Origin: Triplophysa rosa
Taxonomy: Eukaryota; Chordata; Actinopteri; Cypriniformes; Nemacheilidae
Assembly: GCF_024868665.1 (NCBI RefSeq)
Contig: NC_079898.1
Coordinates: 11,552,597-11,616,596 of the forward strand
Direction: 5' to 3'
DNA: 64,000 bases
The notes below the pieces were generated by a model. The model did not search any database and was not told the DNA's origin. It worked only from the letters and a program-made list of their open reading frames with translations. Positions within the stretch are counted from its first letter, which is position 1. Each line of letters starts with the position of its first letter. A program made the position numbers and the translations under genes. This document shows, piece by piece, positions 11,800 to 24,937 of the stretch.

Positions 11800-14200
11800 A
11801 GATGCACATTTTCCGTGAAGTGGGCGTGTCACAGACTGGGATTTTGGGAGATGATTGAAGTCATTCTTAAATACAAAGAGCGGCTCAGACAAGCATTTAT
11901 ACACAGAAATCTCATGATATAATATGTTTGTTCCAAAACGTCGTTTTATTTATTAACGTTCTAATTATTTAGCTTCCTGTGAGGAGTAAAAGCTGTGATT
12001 TCGTCACAGTATTTCTAAATTCAGTAACCATCTTCATCAGAGCTTTTTCTTTTAAGCACAACCACTACAAATATTTCTAATATCTAAATCTAAACTGTAC
12101 ATTTACTTTATATCGGCATATAGATCCCTTTACTAAAGCAACCCTTAAGGAATTAAAATTAAAACCAAAATCATTACCCCATGATGATAACAACAACAAC
12201 AACAACAAGTTAAACTTTTTTGTTTCAATGCTGAAGTTTTCTGTACGACAGTAAGTATATTGCATTAATGCGTGCAGATTTGTGTAGCAAAAAGTTTTCC
12301 GTGAAAGTCTAAAATAGTTAATCCTCTGAAATATTCTCATCAGGACGTTTCGCTTTATTTAACTTGTTTTAACGTTGCTATTTATACTGATTCATTAAAA
12401 CAAATCGACCGCTTTTTGTTTGTTTGTGTGTGTTCTCACTGGGATTCCAAGTCGCACCAAACTGACTGAATGCGACAGATCGTGAAAATTAATCAATAGT
12501 TACACTGTTCTTTAAAATCGATTTAGTAAGTCTTTTTTCTTTTTGAGGAAGATTTTTTTGCTGCATTTTATCTTATATCGCAAGAGTGTTTAAAGTCACA
12601 AAAATAAAAAATAGAAATACTCTAAAATAAAAATAAATGCATGTTTCGCTAAATCATGTAGCTAACGCTTTGATAAATGTACACGCTTCCAAGCTTTTCT
12701 GTATTACCACGTACACATTAAGAACCATTATATTTCTTTTACGTTACTTTATTTAATTCTATTAGATGATTTACAGAAATAAAAAATGGCCCAACAATGT
12801 CCAAAACCTACTGCCAAAATATTTCACCTGATCTCTGTTTCTCTGAAGTTTTCAGTGTGTATGTACAAAACATTAGAAAATGCAAATATAGGCATACTGC
12901 ATGTAACCTACCAAATTACATACAGATAAAATATTATCAGGTAATTTCTTCTTTGGTCTAAATATTTCCCGTGTTTTTTTTAATGTCTCTGGCTGTGGTA
13001 ATCTCAGAGTTGAAGAAATGGCGTGCTGCTGTATCACTGCCATCTAGTGTTTGAAGTGGGTTAGTGAACCACTCATATATTTGTGTATCAGCTTCCTCAA
13101 CGCACTATTCACTTATGACATTACTGATGTCGTTCAATTGGAAGTAAAATACGAGAGCTGGTCCAATTAGCTTTTGGTCCAGGTTTTAACATAATAAACC
13201 TTGATCCAGAGTCCTGAGTCTAAACCAACCCTTCATTTGTCTTAAACCCAACTCCAATCATAAACACTATTCAAGCCTTGACAGTGATCTGGGTATTTCC
13301 CAGCACCTTGTAGAAAATATGAAATACAGAGTGGTCCTTATTTTCTTACGTTGATTACTTTATATATGTGGGTGTTGATTTCTCTTTGCTAATGTCTGCA
13401 TTTGTAACATGCACCTAAAATATGGATATCCTTTATAAAAATATGTATGTGATAAAAATTAGAGTAATCTAAACAAAGTGTAAAATAATCATAAACCATT
13501 TCAATATTTATTGTATACAACTCATTTATATAAGTTATGACATCATTTCTACACCATAATGTAAAATGTGCTGGAAATGCTCATAGCATGTACTTAGGAC
13601 CAATTATATTGGAAACAGTATGAAAACAGTACCCATACTCGAAGAAACACCACACAATTTAAATCATAGTATATAAAAGTGAAGCAAGCGTTTTCCAAGC
13701 TGTTCACCCTTCCACCACAAGATGGCGCCAGAGTCATTCTGAATGTGAAGCTGAACACGGCAATTCTCTTGGTTTATTTGAAACCATTATAAACCAGATA
13801 AATGTTATTCATACATTGACTTCTTTTGTCCCTAGAAACATAAAAGGCTATGTGGACATTCTCATGCGGAATTAATATTTTTCTTGTTCTTCTGAATCTG
13901 TACTTTATGTGAATATGTTAAATTAAAGTCAGACATGGAAATCATCAAACATAAGCCATACATAAAATATATATTCCTATAAATTGCTTCTTTAAATACA
14001 CTGTAGTCATTCTCTAACAGGCAATACGAGAATGCAAATAGCATTATCGCTTCCTCTGGAAATGCATTATTCATATGTGCACGTGAGCGCTCACATCATT
14101 ATCTCGGTTTGAGACATGCTGTCAATTGTTTTACCACAGCAGAACAAAGATCAAGGCTTGCTGTTGTCTGTACGTTGTGAGGTGATCCAACTCAACCAAA

Positions 14201-14203
<3 letters not shown>
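11800..14203. other. foxi3 upstream region, no gene recognised
   Basis: AT-rich with an (AAC)n tract at 12189-12208. Lies 5' of foxi3 and could hold enhancers; none can be named from the sequence alone. No repeat family recognised. Confidence 0.45.

Positions 14204-14295
<92 letters not shown>
14204..14295 (+). repeat. (GT)n microsatellite
   Basis: Long GT tract with two GC interruptions. ORFs of repeated Cys-Val across it are artefacts. Confidence 0.97.
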
Positions 14296-14296
<1 letters not shown>

Positions 14297-16040
14297 AGTC
14301 CAGGCAAGCAACAGTGAAAGTGAGTTTCACAACCTCATTATGAGTTCACCTCAGGCTCCTGGCATCACGGTGACAGAGCAGAAGACTTGAGAAATGAGAG
14401 GAGTGTGAGAGTTCGACAGGAACAGACGAGAAGAGAAAAGAGCAATTGAACGAGGCTGTGCTCCCCTCTTCTTAGAGAGCAGTGACAGAGACAGATTGAG
14501 GTGGATCTACTCTGTGCTTCTCATTTACAAAGCACTATTTCTCCTTCTCGCTTTGCTTGTTTCTTGGTGGCTTTTTGTCTTCTTTCGGCTCTGCTTCCTG
14601 TTTTCCTTTTTTCTGTTATTGAGATGAAGGCCCACTCATGGCCTGGTCACTGTTCCAGTCATGTTCTGTACACATTATTACAAAGTATTTGTATTTAATA
14701 ATTTTATAATAGAATAACATTTAATGAAACACCAAATCTAGAGAAATCTAAAATTTTACACTTTTAGAATAACAACCAGAACGCCAGAACGCAATAAACA
14801 CAGACCTATTCATTTAGTCTATTCTAAAATGACTCCAGATCTGTTTTATAAATGATAAACAAGAGTGACTTTGGATTCAAATTTGATTTACGTCTTTATA
14901 TACAGAAGCCTTGGTCTACAGAGGACAGATAACCAACAGGGCGCTAACTACATGTCTTAAATATAAATGCACACAGGGGCTTGTATATGACAGAGATGAA
15001 GGAAATACCAGTGGTCTGCTTGGCGAAGCTAAAAGCATCTACAGTCTCCTCCGAGGCAAGCAAGGTAAACAGGACTGAATGCTTTGTGTGTGTGTGTGTG
15101 TGTTCTAGTAATGTCAATAAAAGCATACGGCGAAACGGCAGTGGACGCTACTGCACCACAACCAACCTCCTGTCCACCTCTCACTATTCTGTAATGCCCT
15201 TCTGTGCGTCAAGTCAAATGGAGCAGAAGCTGGCCGGCCTGAGGCCGATCTGTGAAATACAGATTGTTTTCGAAGTGCAGGGGTTGAGGTGAGGTCAGAG
15301 TGCTCCACTGGCTGCTTTTCCTCGCTAATCTCCTCCGTCTGACCTCACATTCTTTTAGCAAATGGTCTGTACAAACACCACGGTGGTTATCAGACACTTT
15401 ATGTATCAGATGTCTCAATCATTTGTAATCTAAACCACAGAAAGAATTATGGAACCAGAGAACCTGCAATTATTGAATTTACACTGAGAGCAATTAAGAT
15501 GTGTAGTGTGAAAAGCCACCAGATGATGGCGCTGTGTGTATCCACAACACACTCCAACAACTGAAACTTACTGCGCTGCATAGATTTATAATGTGTTTTC
15601 AGATATGTTTTTGAATGTTGCTAAAACATCTTTTAGCTCACTTTCACAAGATTTTGTTAAAGCAGAATCTGTTTGAGTACGGATTTGCTAAACCCTTAGC
15701 CCCATAAATCAAATTTACAGAAACCTATTCACATGGTTCAATTTAAATGTGTTTATGAACATGAATCAACATGTTTCACTTTACTTTTTATATTTATTAA
15801 ATAAAAAAAAACAAATAGTCAAAAGTCAAGACTGTGCGCAAACACATACATGTTTACCTATATACACTATTTAAATTTAGACATTTCAAAGGCTTTCAAA
15901 GACTTAACCCAAACCCATACCCTACATCACCAACCACCCCCAAAAAACTATCTTTTTGCTTTTTATAGTGTTTTTACAAAAATTCCCCCAAATTAGCTTT
16001 TGTTCAGTTTATCAAGTTTCGCTCACTTTCGGGTGGGGCT
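14296..16040. other. Intergenic, nothing recognised
   Basis: Short GT tract near 15087-15104; several overlapping ORFs of 60-100 codons on both strands around 14.9-15.4 kb lack domains. Confidence 0.45.
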
Positions 16041-16342
16041 GTTCAACAATTAATGGCGAATAATCGCACCCAGAATAAAAGTTTGTGTTTACTTAATATA
16101 TGTCTGTGTACTCTGCATATTAATTTCGTATTTATAAACATACACATACATGTATCTCTAAGAAAAACATAAAAATGAAAATGTTTATATATAAATCAAA
16201 TTAATTTACATTTCCTAAATATATACTGTACATGTGTACGTGTATGTGTTTATAAAAACAAGATAAAAATGCACAGACAAATATTATTATGTATACACGA
16301 ACTTTTATTCTGGATGCGATTTATTACGATTAATCATTGAAC
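16041..16342. mobile_element. Palindromic MITE (AATCGCA type)
   Basis: Left end 'gttcaacaattaatggcgaa' and the inverse of the right end share about 40 bp, including CCAGAATAAAAGTT on both arms. The interior is AT-rich with alternating TATACATA motifs. No coding capacity. Confidence 0.8.
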
Positions 16343-18223
16343 TGGATACTTTCGGGTATGAATTTGTCTTAAAGAAAAATGTAAAAAGTAGACACACACA
16401 CAAATGCATGCACGTACTTCTAAGACGCTTTATGTCACTGTCCAAACAACATTCACATGCTAGATTGTGACAGCAGCACATGAGTGTGTGCGTTGGTGTG
16501 ACTTGAAGATTTACTACAGATGCCACCTGAAAAGGGCACATAAGCTGCCAAACAGGCTGGCACGCAGGGCTGTGTCAACCCCCATCCTGTTGGCTGCCCT
16601 CTTTACTGTCTCTATAGCTCTTTGAAGAACACAGTAGCTCAGACTTCTCCGCCCTCTATAGTGCAATGGCTCACAAACAGACCTCTGGAAGCTTGTTAGT
16701 GTGGAAATGTGAATGTGTGCGTTAGTTAAGCATGTAAAAATAAAACGAGAGTCGGTTGTTATTGTGAAGTCTTTTATATTGTTGTGTGAATGTTTGCAAG
16801 CTCTTTTGGTTTGTTTATTGTTTTGAAGCTTGAGAGATTTATGTCCACAGTGTATAAGCAGGGTTATTGTGTTTATGTGAAACTGGGTTATGTTTTTATA
16901 TTGTGCGTAAATGTAAAAATGTGGGTACCCATGGACTTATAATTTTAGTTAAAATTAAAGCACACAAAATAAACGTATGTTCTATAACTTGAATACGTTT
17001 TTTGTGATTATTTTAAAGGTTTTTTTTGCCTTGACTACTTTATTTTAAATGGTTATGCAATATGACAAACATGTGTAAAGGTCAGCAGTTATTGAATATG
17101 GCTACATTTTTATTATTAATGTCCATGATCCTTCCATCCATGTCTTAATCTCAACTACCAGTTTATGTGACCCAAAAGTGCATTAAAGTTCCTTTCTTGT
17201 GTTATTTTTGTAGGTTGCTCGTTTGCGATTCACAACACAGTGTCGTGGATAACGTGCCCATCTGAGCGTGAAAACACAAAGATGCAATGACAGGGCATTC
17301 TTGTCCATGTAAAGTTTTACTGTGAGAGCGTGTGTGTCTGTACAGCGTGTGGAGGCAGGTGCAGCGCTGCCCCTGAATAACTTCTTTGTGTCCTGTTAGT
17401 TTTAAAAGCACTCCTGACCAATCTGTCTCCCTTTCTTCCTCTCTGCCTCTTCCTCTCTTTTCTCTTTTGCTCTCGCTGTCTGTAGGAAGTTGGGAGTGAA
17501 ATGTTTGCGGCTGAAACAGTGGTAGGTCTGTAGTGCGGTCAGACATGGAGTCATATATCTGCAGAGCACGCTGCACTTCATCTATCACTGACACACGCGC
17601 ACACACATACGCACAAACACCTTTTATAACCGCACGCATTGTTTTCAAGCCTAAAGTCCGAGTGACAATGTGAGGCTGAGGTTGCCATAGTTACCAATAG
17701 TCTTAGTGTAAAAGAAAGGACACTCAACTAAATGGCCATTCAGTAAGTTAAAGCCAATCTTAAAATGACCAGTCGAAACAGCGTACGATGTGAGTCTGAA
17801 CGTGTGGAGAAACTTAAAGGTACTTCACTTTGAAATTGAATTCTTTCAATTGTCCTTTCTTAAAAGCTTATTAAAATGAGAGTGCAAACAGAAACATTTA
17901 GTCAAGTTTACCAGTTCCTCTTAAAAAAGATGGTCATTGTCTCTAACGTGTCTCCTGTTGTTTCACATTTTAAAAGAAATCATATAAGACCAATGAATTC
18001 TAAAATGAAACATTAAAAGAGAACATTAAGTCTTTTGAGATATGACCCCCTGAGCAATAACATTTTACTTTGGGTCTGACAATTTCACCTGAAGATAATA
18101 AGAAACTGAAATGCATGAGTTTCTGCTACCAATTTCTGTAGAGGACAAATTCACATTTGATCATTCTGCTCATGTTTCATCTCCAAGTAAACACATCCAT
18201 CCTTCCTGTCCCCTTCTCCATCA

Positions 18224-18260
<37 letters not shown>

Positions 18261-18649
18261 CTGTAATTAAACTGTACAGGCCTGTAATCCTGGCTTGCAT
18301 CTCACCTCCTCTGCTCTCTGTGCAATGACTGAACTCTGGTTCACTTCTCATTTATTGAATGTGTGAAGTGTTCATGTCCCCGGTGTCACTGCTGAACTCC
18401 AACTCACTTTCTCAACTGCATCCCTCGCATTTTGCTTCTTCACATCGCAGACTCACACACGCCAGGGTGGATTGATTGGATACGCAGCATTTAAAAGTTT
18501 ATCTAATGATTGTCACAATTTTATTATCTTTAAAATGTATTCTTCTCTTCACGAAGAATCTATAACACTTTCCTTATCATACAGTCCAACATGAAAGGCA
18601 GGTTCAGACAGTGCGGCCATGAAATTTTGAAGAGGTCAGTGTATTATTT
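16343..18649. other. Intergenic, nothing recognised
   Basis: Contains a CT then CA tract (18227-18260). A 148-codon minus-strand ORF at 17202-17648 is Ser/Arg/Thr-rich, domainless and crosses low-complexity CT DNA; not supported. Confidence 0.45.
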
Positions 18650-18978
18650 TAGTGCTGTCAAATCAATTAATCGGGATGAATCTGAATGTTATTAATTTAT
18701 ATAATGACTATGAACGTTGACACCAAACATTAAACTGGTGATGTTTCTTAACATTTTTCATACACAATGAACAAATGAATTGCATTTTCCTGTCCTCTTT
18801 TGATTGACAGGATACAGTATATCGGCCCTGGGCATCAGCTGTTTTTAAACAATAGCCGATAGTGTGACATGTATAAATATGTATAAATATAAATATTTAC
18901 ATTATGTATAAATGTAAATATATACTACACATATTTCTTAAATCCATACATGTTTGTTTATGTATTTATAAATGCATA

Positions 18979-20021
18979 TGTGACCCTGCACAACAAAACC
19001 AGTTTTATGGGTAATTTTTTCAAAATTGAGATTTATACATCCTATTTAAACTACAACGATTTGAAAATATGAAACCCCAGGGTGCAAAAAAAATCGAAAT
19101 ATTGAGAAAATCTCCTTTGAAGTTGTTAATTAGAGGTGCTGCAGCAGGCCGTTGCTAAGAAGAAACAGCTTTGTTTTAAAGCTCTATGTTAGTTTACTGC
19201 TGTAATAACGTTGCGGAGAGTAGATGAACGTGAAATTCTAAGCTTTACATAGATACCAAACTTGAACACTTGGTAGTGTTTCCCACCATTATTGTTCAAG
19301 ATTTTGCTGCATCCCCTCACAAAAATATTTTTGAAATATTTAAAGCTGGAAAGTCATGATTCTGCCTCTTTTGGTCATGTTTTTCTTAGTCTTGTGGCAG
19401 GATCATGACAGACCCACGTGTTTAGTGTGGAGAGAGACATGGCAATGTTTGTTTTGGCGTGCCATGCGCTCTCTCCGGTCTCGTCTTTGTTCCCGCCCTC
19501 TCGTTTCCTCATTATTGATTGTTAATTATTTCATGCCCTGCACCTGTTCCCCTCTTGATTTGGTTCCCTATTTAATGCCCTTGTGTTTGCTGTCCTGTGC
19601 TGATTCGTTTTGCTTTGTACCATGCTGTCTTGGATGCCTTGTATTCCGAGTCCAGTCAATGTTTCGTGGATTTAAGTTAAGTTTAGTTTTCCTCTCCTCT
19701 TGTTTTTTGCCCCCTCGTGGGAAGTCTTTTGTTTCAATTTATATTCGTGCTGCTCGTGTTTTACCCCCATCGTGGGCTTTTGTTTTGTTTTGATTATTAA
19801 AGTTTAAGTTTTGTGAACGCCTGCCTGCATTTGGGTTCTTTCCGTAAACATTCCCGACAGGAAATTTACAAAACATCTTCATGGAACATGATCTTTACTT
19901 AATATCCTAATGATTTTTGGCATAAGAAATGTGATTATTTTGACTCATACAATGTTTTGTTGGCTTTTGCCACAAATATTCCTGTGCTACTTAAGACTGG
20001 TTTTTGTGGTCCAGGGTCACA
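18979..20021. mobile_element. TA-flanked element with TGTGACCC ends (middle layer)
   Basis: Starts TGTGACCCTGCACAACAAAA and ends GTGGTCCAGGGTCACA, with TA at both flanks (18977-18978, 20022-20023). Same family as 1-205. Its body is split by the LTR at 19353-19859; without it the element would be about 530 bp. Confidence 0.8.
19353..19859 (+). mobile_element. Solo LTR (inner layer)
   Basis: 507-bp block with a 5-bp duplication GGAAA at 19348-19352 and 19860-19864. It ends CCCGACA, has 'ccctatttaatgccc' as a likely TATA region and 'attattaaag' near the 3' side as a poly(A)-like signal. It is related to the LTR at 52489-53337 over both ends ('tggtcatgtttttctta' and the terminal GGGTTCT...ACA part). 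A solo LTR is left after recombination between two LTRs. Superfamily (Ty3/gypsy-like) is inference. The 145-codon ORF across it is not a gene. Confidence 0.72.
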
Positions 20022-20100
20022 TATAAATATACAAGCTACCCACACATTATATAAACACAAACATTTATTTTGGAATCAATTGATTGAATTGACAGCACTA

Positions 20101-20918
20101 ATGTGCATTTATGCATTTTGTTGAGTACATTCAAGATCTACATTTTATTATTGTGTGTGTTCATATATAATATAGTACAGCATACATTAAAATATAGACA
20201 TTATAAGCTATTTTAATGTAATATTATAACACACTATAATTACATAAACAGGATAATTATATATCTCTATCCCTTCTGATAATTCGCCATATTTGATTGA
20301 ATTATTTTTATGAACTCACCATATTTGGGTCAAGCAAAACAAAACAAAGCAAAGCAGTAAGCATGAACCCTACAGCCACAAAAAATTACATTGTCTCAAC
20401 AGTTCTGCTGAGATTACAATACCTGTATATTGAAAAGAAGAAGAGCGAGTGCGACAGACTGAGAAAGCCAGAATTCATCATGTTTGCCCACATTTGAAAA
20501 GGCCCTGCCAATCATAACAGTGTTTGCTGCTATTCTGGCTGAGAATGAAAGGAAGGGAGAGTTGGGTGGTGGGGTAGTTCACAGATAAAAAAAGACAGCT
20601 CACATCCATACAGCCCATGCCAAATATCAATGTAATGACTGTGGGGTCAGTCACCATGACAACATGGGTGAGCTGTGACACTATCTCCAGTGGTCCGTTG
20701 ACCGAAGAGAACAGCTTAAAAGTCTGTTATAAAACAGCCTATGCTCATAAACGCGTACAAACGCAATCCATTGTAGATTGTGCCAAATTGTGTCCTTTAA
20801 CACGGTAAGGTGAGTTTCCATATGTGGTTCAATATATGTAGACCTACAGTTTATGTCTCAGTGGTTTTGTGTCCATACAATGGAAGTCAATGCACTGTAA
20901 AAAACTGTTTATACATAT
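20101..20918. other. Intergenic, nothing recognised
   Basis: AT-rich, with small ORFs lacking domains. No repeat family recognised. Confidence 0.45.
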
Positions 20919-21631
20919 TTGAAAGGGGTGGTGCAACGGTGTGTCATGCATTCTGACTTCTTTACAATGTTAAATGTGCCGTCTTCTCATGCTTAACATG
21001 GTCAACTTGTCAAAAAACGAGTTGGACGTATTACGTAGTATTTCTGTGCTCAATACACTCCCCCAGAGATCGTACAGGTTTTGGAAAGTTTTTTTCGAAC
21101 ATATAAAACTGTTTCGTAACAATTTTTCTTAGTCCCTTATTGGACAATTCTCCTGGAAAAGCATGCGGCACGCCCACGCGACAGCAAGGAGAGCAGGAGA
21201 AGGAGCATGCGCAGACGTCACTTTCACTTGTGTGCAGGAGAGAGAGAGAATACGTTCGCAAAGTTCAGGTGTTTGTTTGTTCACTGCATTTGGGTGATGA
21301 ATGTTATATAAACGGTGGATATAACGCTGGATTTGGAGATCGTTGTGGAGCCATCCCAGCGCTAAAAGATGCCGGACATGAACCGCATGCGGTGAGTGAA
21401 ACTGATGTCTGTGTTTTGTTGGCAATGGGTGCGCACATGCTTTAGTTCAGCCTACCCCTCCCCCCCGCACGTGCCATATGCTTTCGGAAATAATCATACA
21501 GCTTTATATATCTTTTATAAATGTGATCAAACTAAATACTCTTCGAATGTACAAAGTATGCAATACTACTCTATAGGTACTCAAGATTAATATGAGATTG
21601 GCAGAAACCGCGTGTGTTAGGGCTGCTTTAA
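20919..21631 (+). mobile_element. TTAA-type non-autonomous element carrying a THAP-like half exon
   Basis: Begins 'tttgaaaggggtggtgcaac' and ends TTAGGGCTGCTTTAA. From 21269 to the end it is homologous, with few gaps, to the reverse complement of 23333-23896. Right boundary TTAA at 21628-21631. The left boundary is less certain. Confidence 0.6.
21269..21391 (+). pseudogene. THAP-domain C-terminal half exon, copy 1
   Basis: 41 codons in one frame between an acceptor-like 'aagttcag' and a donor GTGAGT. The translation begins VFVCSLHLGDECY and has GAIPALKDAG. The C-x2-H (CSLH) pair and the AVPTIF-like 'AIPAL' box are the second zinc-ligand half of a THAP domain (known C2CH family). The N-terminal C-x-C half is not seen nearby, so no complete zinc module is encoded. 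Compared with copy 2 it lacks 4 codons before the AIP box. THAP domains occur in P-element and Kolobok transposases as well as host proteins. Confidence 0.55.
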
Positions 21632-21985
21632 TGTATTTTTGAAATACGGTAAAAAAAACATAAAATTACAGAAAAAGACAGCAAATTTACAAGAAAAACA
21701 TGAAGAAATGTAATTTTACAGGGGAAAAAACATTTATTTCTGGCGCCCCAGCTGCCAGAAAATTTCAGCTTTTTTAAAGATTTCTTTTTTTACAGTTTAT
21801 TTTTGAAATACGGTCATAAACTATAAAATTACAGAACAAGACAACACATTTACAAGAAAAATGGGGGAAACAATTGAATATATATCCTTATATGCTATCA
21901 TTTTACAGAAAAAAATATTTTACGGTATATTTCTGTTTTTCCAGTTTAAAAACTGGAAATTTATGTTTTTTTTTTTTTTAGTGGT
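21632..21985. mobile_element. MITE of the TTTACAG / CAGCTGCC type, tandem partial copies
   Basis: Two related segments ('tttttgaaatacggt' at about 21638 and again near 21801), each followed by 'aaaattacagaa' and, in the first, the 'ccccagctgccaga' core. Same family as 24938-25112. Confidence 0.6.
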
Positions 21986-22600
21986 TCAATGTTGTTTGGT
22001 TACCAACTTTCTTTAAAATATATTTTCTTCTAAAACAACATAACCTGAGTGTACATGCACCAACATCTAACTGGGATCTAACCTGCTATATTTGTTAACA
22101 GTGGCACTTTGTACAGGGGACCTCTGGATGGACCTCAAAGATGATGATAATAAAGAGGGAGAAGGCTAACTCCCCTGCGCAACTCTTTTTGATAGCAACT
22201 GTATTATCTGTTTTCCTTTCCTCTCATTATCTGAAAGCAACCCTACTCCTTTATACAGCTCATTAAGTCTTTCGTGCTAACAAAGAAGCCCTGTTACTTT
22301 TAGTGTCTGTTTCTTACAAAAAGTCTTATCGGCGTCAGAAGCGTCCATGAACGGAAGATAAATCACTGATGTGTCAACTGTGACAAAACAAACCTCACAG
22401 GAAAGAGTGGCTGTCTTATATTCTCAGGTTTTCACCTCTGTCCAGATCATTAGACAGGTCTCACAAAGGTGGGTACAACAGGAAGACCAACTCAAGTGAT
22501 ATCCAAACAACTTTCCTTTATAGCTCACACAGTCCAGAACGCATACAAGTCCACCCTGAGAACCAAGGTCATACACATATCAAAATAGAAATTACGATAC

Positions 22601-22635
<35 letters not shown>

Positions 22636-23002
22636 CTTTTCACTACTATAAAATACGGTTTACAGGTTCAGCTGTCATGGTTAGCTCATAAACACTTTCC
22701 CTGTTTACCACAAAGCCTCACTATATATCAGTTTGATCTGACCCTCACAGTGTGTGTTTGTGTTCAAAGACATAGTGTAGTGTGCTCTCAGACATGTGAA
22801 CATCTGTGCAGCATTACATGCTTAACCTCTGCCCCGTAGCACCTCATACAGCAGACATTATATTTCACAGCACAGAAGGATAACTTCAGCTGTTACAGGT
22901 AAAACTTCTCTCCTCCCATACCGTCCATGAGCAAAATACTGTAGTGTGATTCACTGCGACCATGTGTTCAGTGTGTTCACATGTTGTGTACATGTTTGCT
23001 TA
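21986..23002. other. Intergenic, nothing recognised apart from a GA tract
   Basis: Interrupted (GA)n at 22601-22635. No gene seen. Confidence 0.5.
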
Positions 23003-23267
23003 AAAATGAAAAATCTGTTATTATTTAGTCACCATGTCAGTCCAAACCTGTATGACGTTCTTTCTTCTGCAGAACACAAAAGAAGATATTATGAAGAATG
23101 TTGGTAACCAAACAACATTGGATCACATTGACTTCCATTATATGGAAACAAAACCACTGAGACATTTGTCAAAATACCTTATTTTATTATATACAGGTGA
23201 CATGAAATTAAAGGACATGAGTGTAAATGAATACTAATACATTTTTTTGGGGTGAACTATCCCTTTA
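23003..23267. mobile_element. Fold-back MITE (TTCACCCAAAAATGAAAA family), decayed copy
   Basis: Left arm has 'cttctgcagaacacaaaaga' and the right end is 'ggggtgaactatcccttta'. Most of the second arm is lost or diverged. Confidence 0.65.
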
Positions 23268-23332
23268 ACTACTTCATTGCCCGGGAGTTGTTTTTGATTA
23301 GCTAAAGATAAGAGTAGGACTAAATGTAATGC

Positions 23333-23896
23333 TTAAAGATGGGGTAACACACGCAGTTTCTGCAAATCTCATATTAATCTTGAGTAACTATACAGTAATA
23401 TTGCATACTTCGTATTGTCGAAGAGTATTTAGTTTGATCAAATTTATAAAAGGTAGATACAGCTGTACGGTTATTTACAGAAAAAGACGAGCTGCTAGAG
23501 GCAGGCAGGGAGGACGGAACTACAGCACGAGCACACAATACATCATCGCATTATCCCTTCGTGTTGTTTACATTACACACATACGTACAGATTGCCGATT
23601 CAAAACACAGACATATGATTTAGTTTGACTTACCGTGTGCAGGTCATGTCCGGCATCTTTTAGCGCTGGGACCACGCCATCTATCAGTTTCAAACTATCT
23701 CCAAATCCAGCGTTATATCCACTCTTTTGGTAACATCCATCACTGAAATACAGTGAGCAAACAAACACAGCTAAACTTCCGTCAGCCGAGTGACGCTGTT
23801 AAGATGGGCATGATGTGTGGGCGTGAAGTCAGCGGTTGGTTGCCATACGCAACCTCACCACTAGAAGCCGCTAAAATCTCCACATTGCTCCTTTAA
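23333..23896 (-). mobile_element. TTAA-flanked non-autonomous element carrying a THAP-like half exon
   Basis: TTAA at both limits (23333-23336, 23893-23896). On the minus strand it starts TTAAAGGAGCAATGTGGAG. Its first 80 bp ('cttctagtggtgaggttgc') resemble the TTAA element at 25474-25759; the rest resembles 21269-21631. Kolobok and piggyBac elements target TTAA; with a THAP fragment inside, a Kolobok-type origin is the more likely inference. Confidence 0.65.
23634..23768 (-). pseudogene. THAP-domain C-terminal half exon, copy 2
   Basis: 45 codons on the minus strand ending at a donor GTAAGT, translation VFVCSLYFSDGCY then LKLIDGVVPALKDAG. The 'LK..DGVVPAL' run is the THAP 'L-x-x-x-AVP' segment. 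The zinc-ligand His of the C-x2-H pair is Tyr (CSLY), so it cannot form a normal THAP zinc site. The reading frame is otherwise intact and longer than copy 1 by 4 codons. Confidence 0.58.
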
Positions 23897-24937
23897 CAAA
23901 TATAACATTTGTAAAAACCTCAAGGGCTTACTCTGATCAACATATTTGCCATAACTTTTAATAATGAAGTGTGGATGAAGGGTTAGGTGAAGTAAAATGG
24001 TTTAAGACATGAGTAATGCCTTTTGACAGAAGATGCTTTAATGAATAGCTAGAAAACAAAATGGTTATAATTATCTCTATGTACTCTCCTCTACTACTCA
24101 CAGTGCCCTGTAAGGGCAAAAACGCTGTTTGGAATCCGCTATTTGTGTCCTACTTACCTGCACACTAAGTTCTACTCGCTGACCTGAAATCAGCTTTTAA
24201 GACTCCTGCTGTCTTTCTGGTGCCATTGACAGAAAGCAGATATTTAACATGGCACAGAGAAGACAAGGTAATAAAACATTTTTAGACGTTTTAGAGTGAG
24301 GACCATCTGAAAAAAGTCCATCTGATATATATGAAATATACCCATACATCAATACAAAACAGCACTAATATATTACTATCAATACTAGGGTTTATATGGA
24401 CACTTCCATGATGGCATTTGACTGACAGATATGTATTGTGTGCATATATATTACATTTTTGACTTATCTGTTCGTGCATGTGTTTGTATGATTAACGGCT
24501 TGTTTGTATCCGTCTCAGCGACATTTACAGGTCAGTCCTCTGCTTCCCAGTATAGACTCTGTCTTTGGATATTCCATCTCTGTGGCAATACACGGCACAC
24601 TGTTGAAGGTTTGCATAAACATGGTATCATGCCAGAGACTATGCCCCTGCTCTCACCCTCATTCACAATACACAGCCACTGACACTGCACAGAGCTTACA
24701 TAGACAGAGAAACACAGACGCAAGGTTAATCTCTGTCTCACTCTGAGGATTTGACTGCAGGGGACCTGCTACATCCACAACATATCCATTACACTCCCTA
24801 GACTACAACCTAATACCATTCTCTAGCTCTGTTTCCCACTTTCTCCACATACACACACCTAGTGCTGTTTCATCATCCTCCAGGTGAAAAGTTCAATTGC
24901 TTGGAAAGGTAATAGGACACATCTCCTGAACAAGCTA
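23897..24937. other. Intergenic, nothing recognised
   Basis: Overlapping ORFs of 60-80 codons around 24.4-24.7 kb on both strands show no domain. Confidence 0.45.

Larger units (their letters stand above)
18650..20100. mobile_element. TIR element interrupted by two nested insertions (outer layer)
   Basis: Ends TAGTGCTGTCAAATCAATTA (18650) and, inverted, TAGTGCTGTCAATTCAATCA (20100). Its body is split by the element at 18979-20021, so the outer element itself is only about 400 bp. Order of insertion is therefore outer first. Confidence 0.8.

Noticed and set aside
17202..17648. 148-codon minus-strand ORF
   Set aside because: Ser/Thr/Arg-rich through CT- and GT-rich DNA; no domain or splice support.
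19356..19793. 145-codon plus-strand ORF
   Set aside because: Lies wholly inside the LTR at 19353-19859; Cys/Leu/Phe-rich translation without domain.
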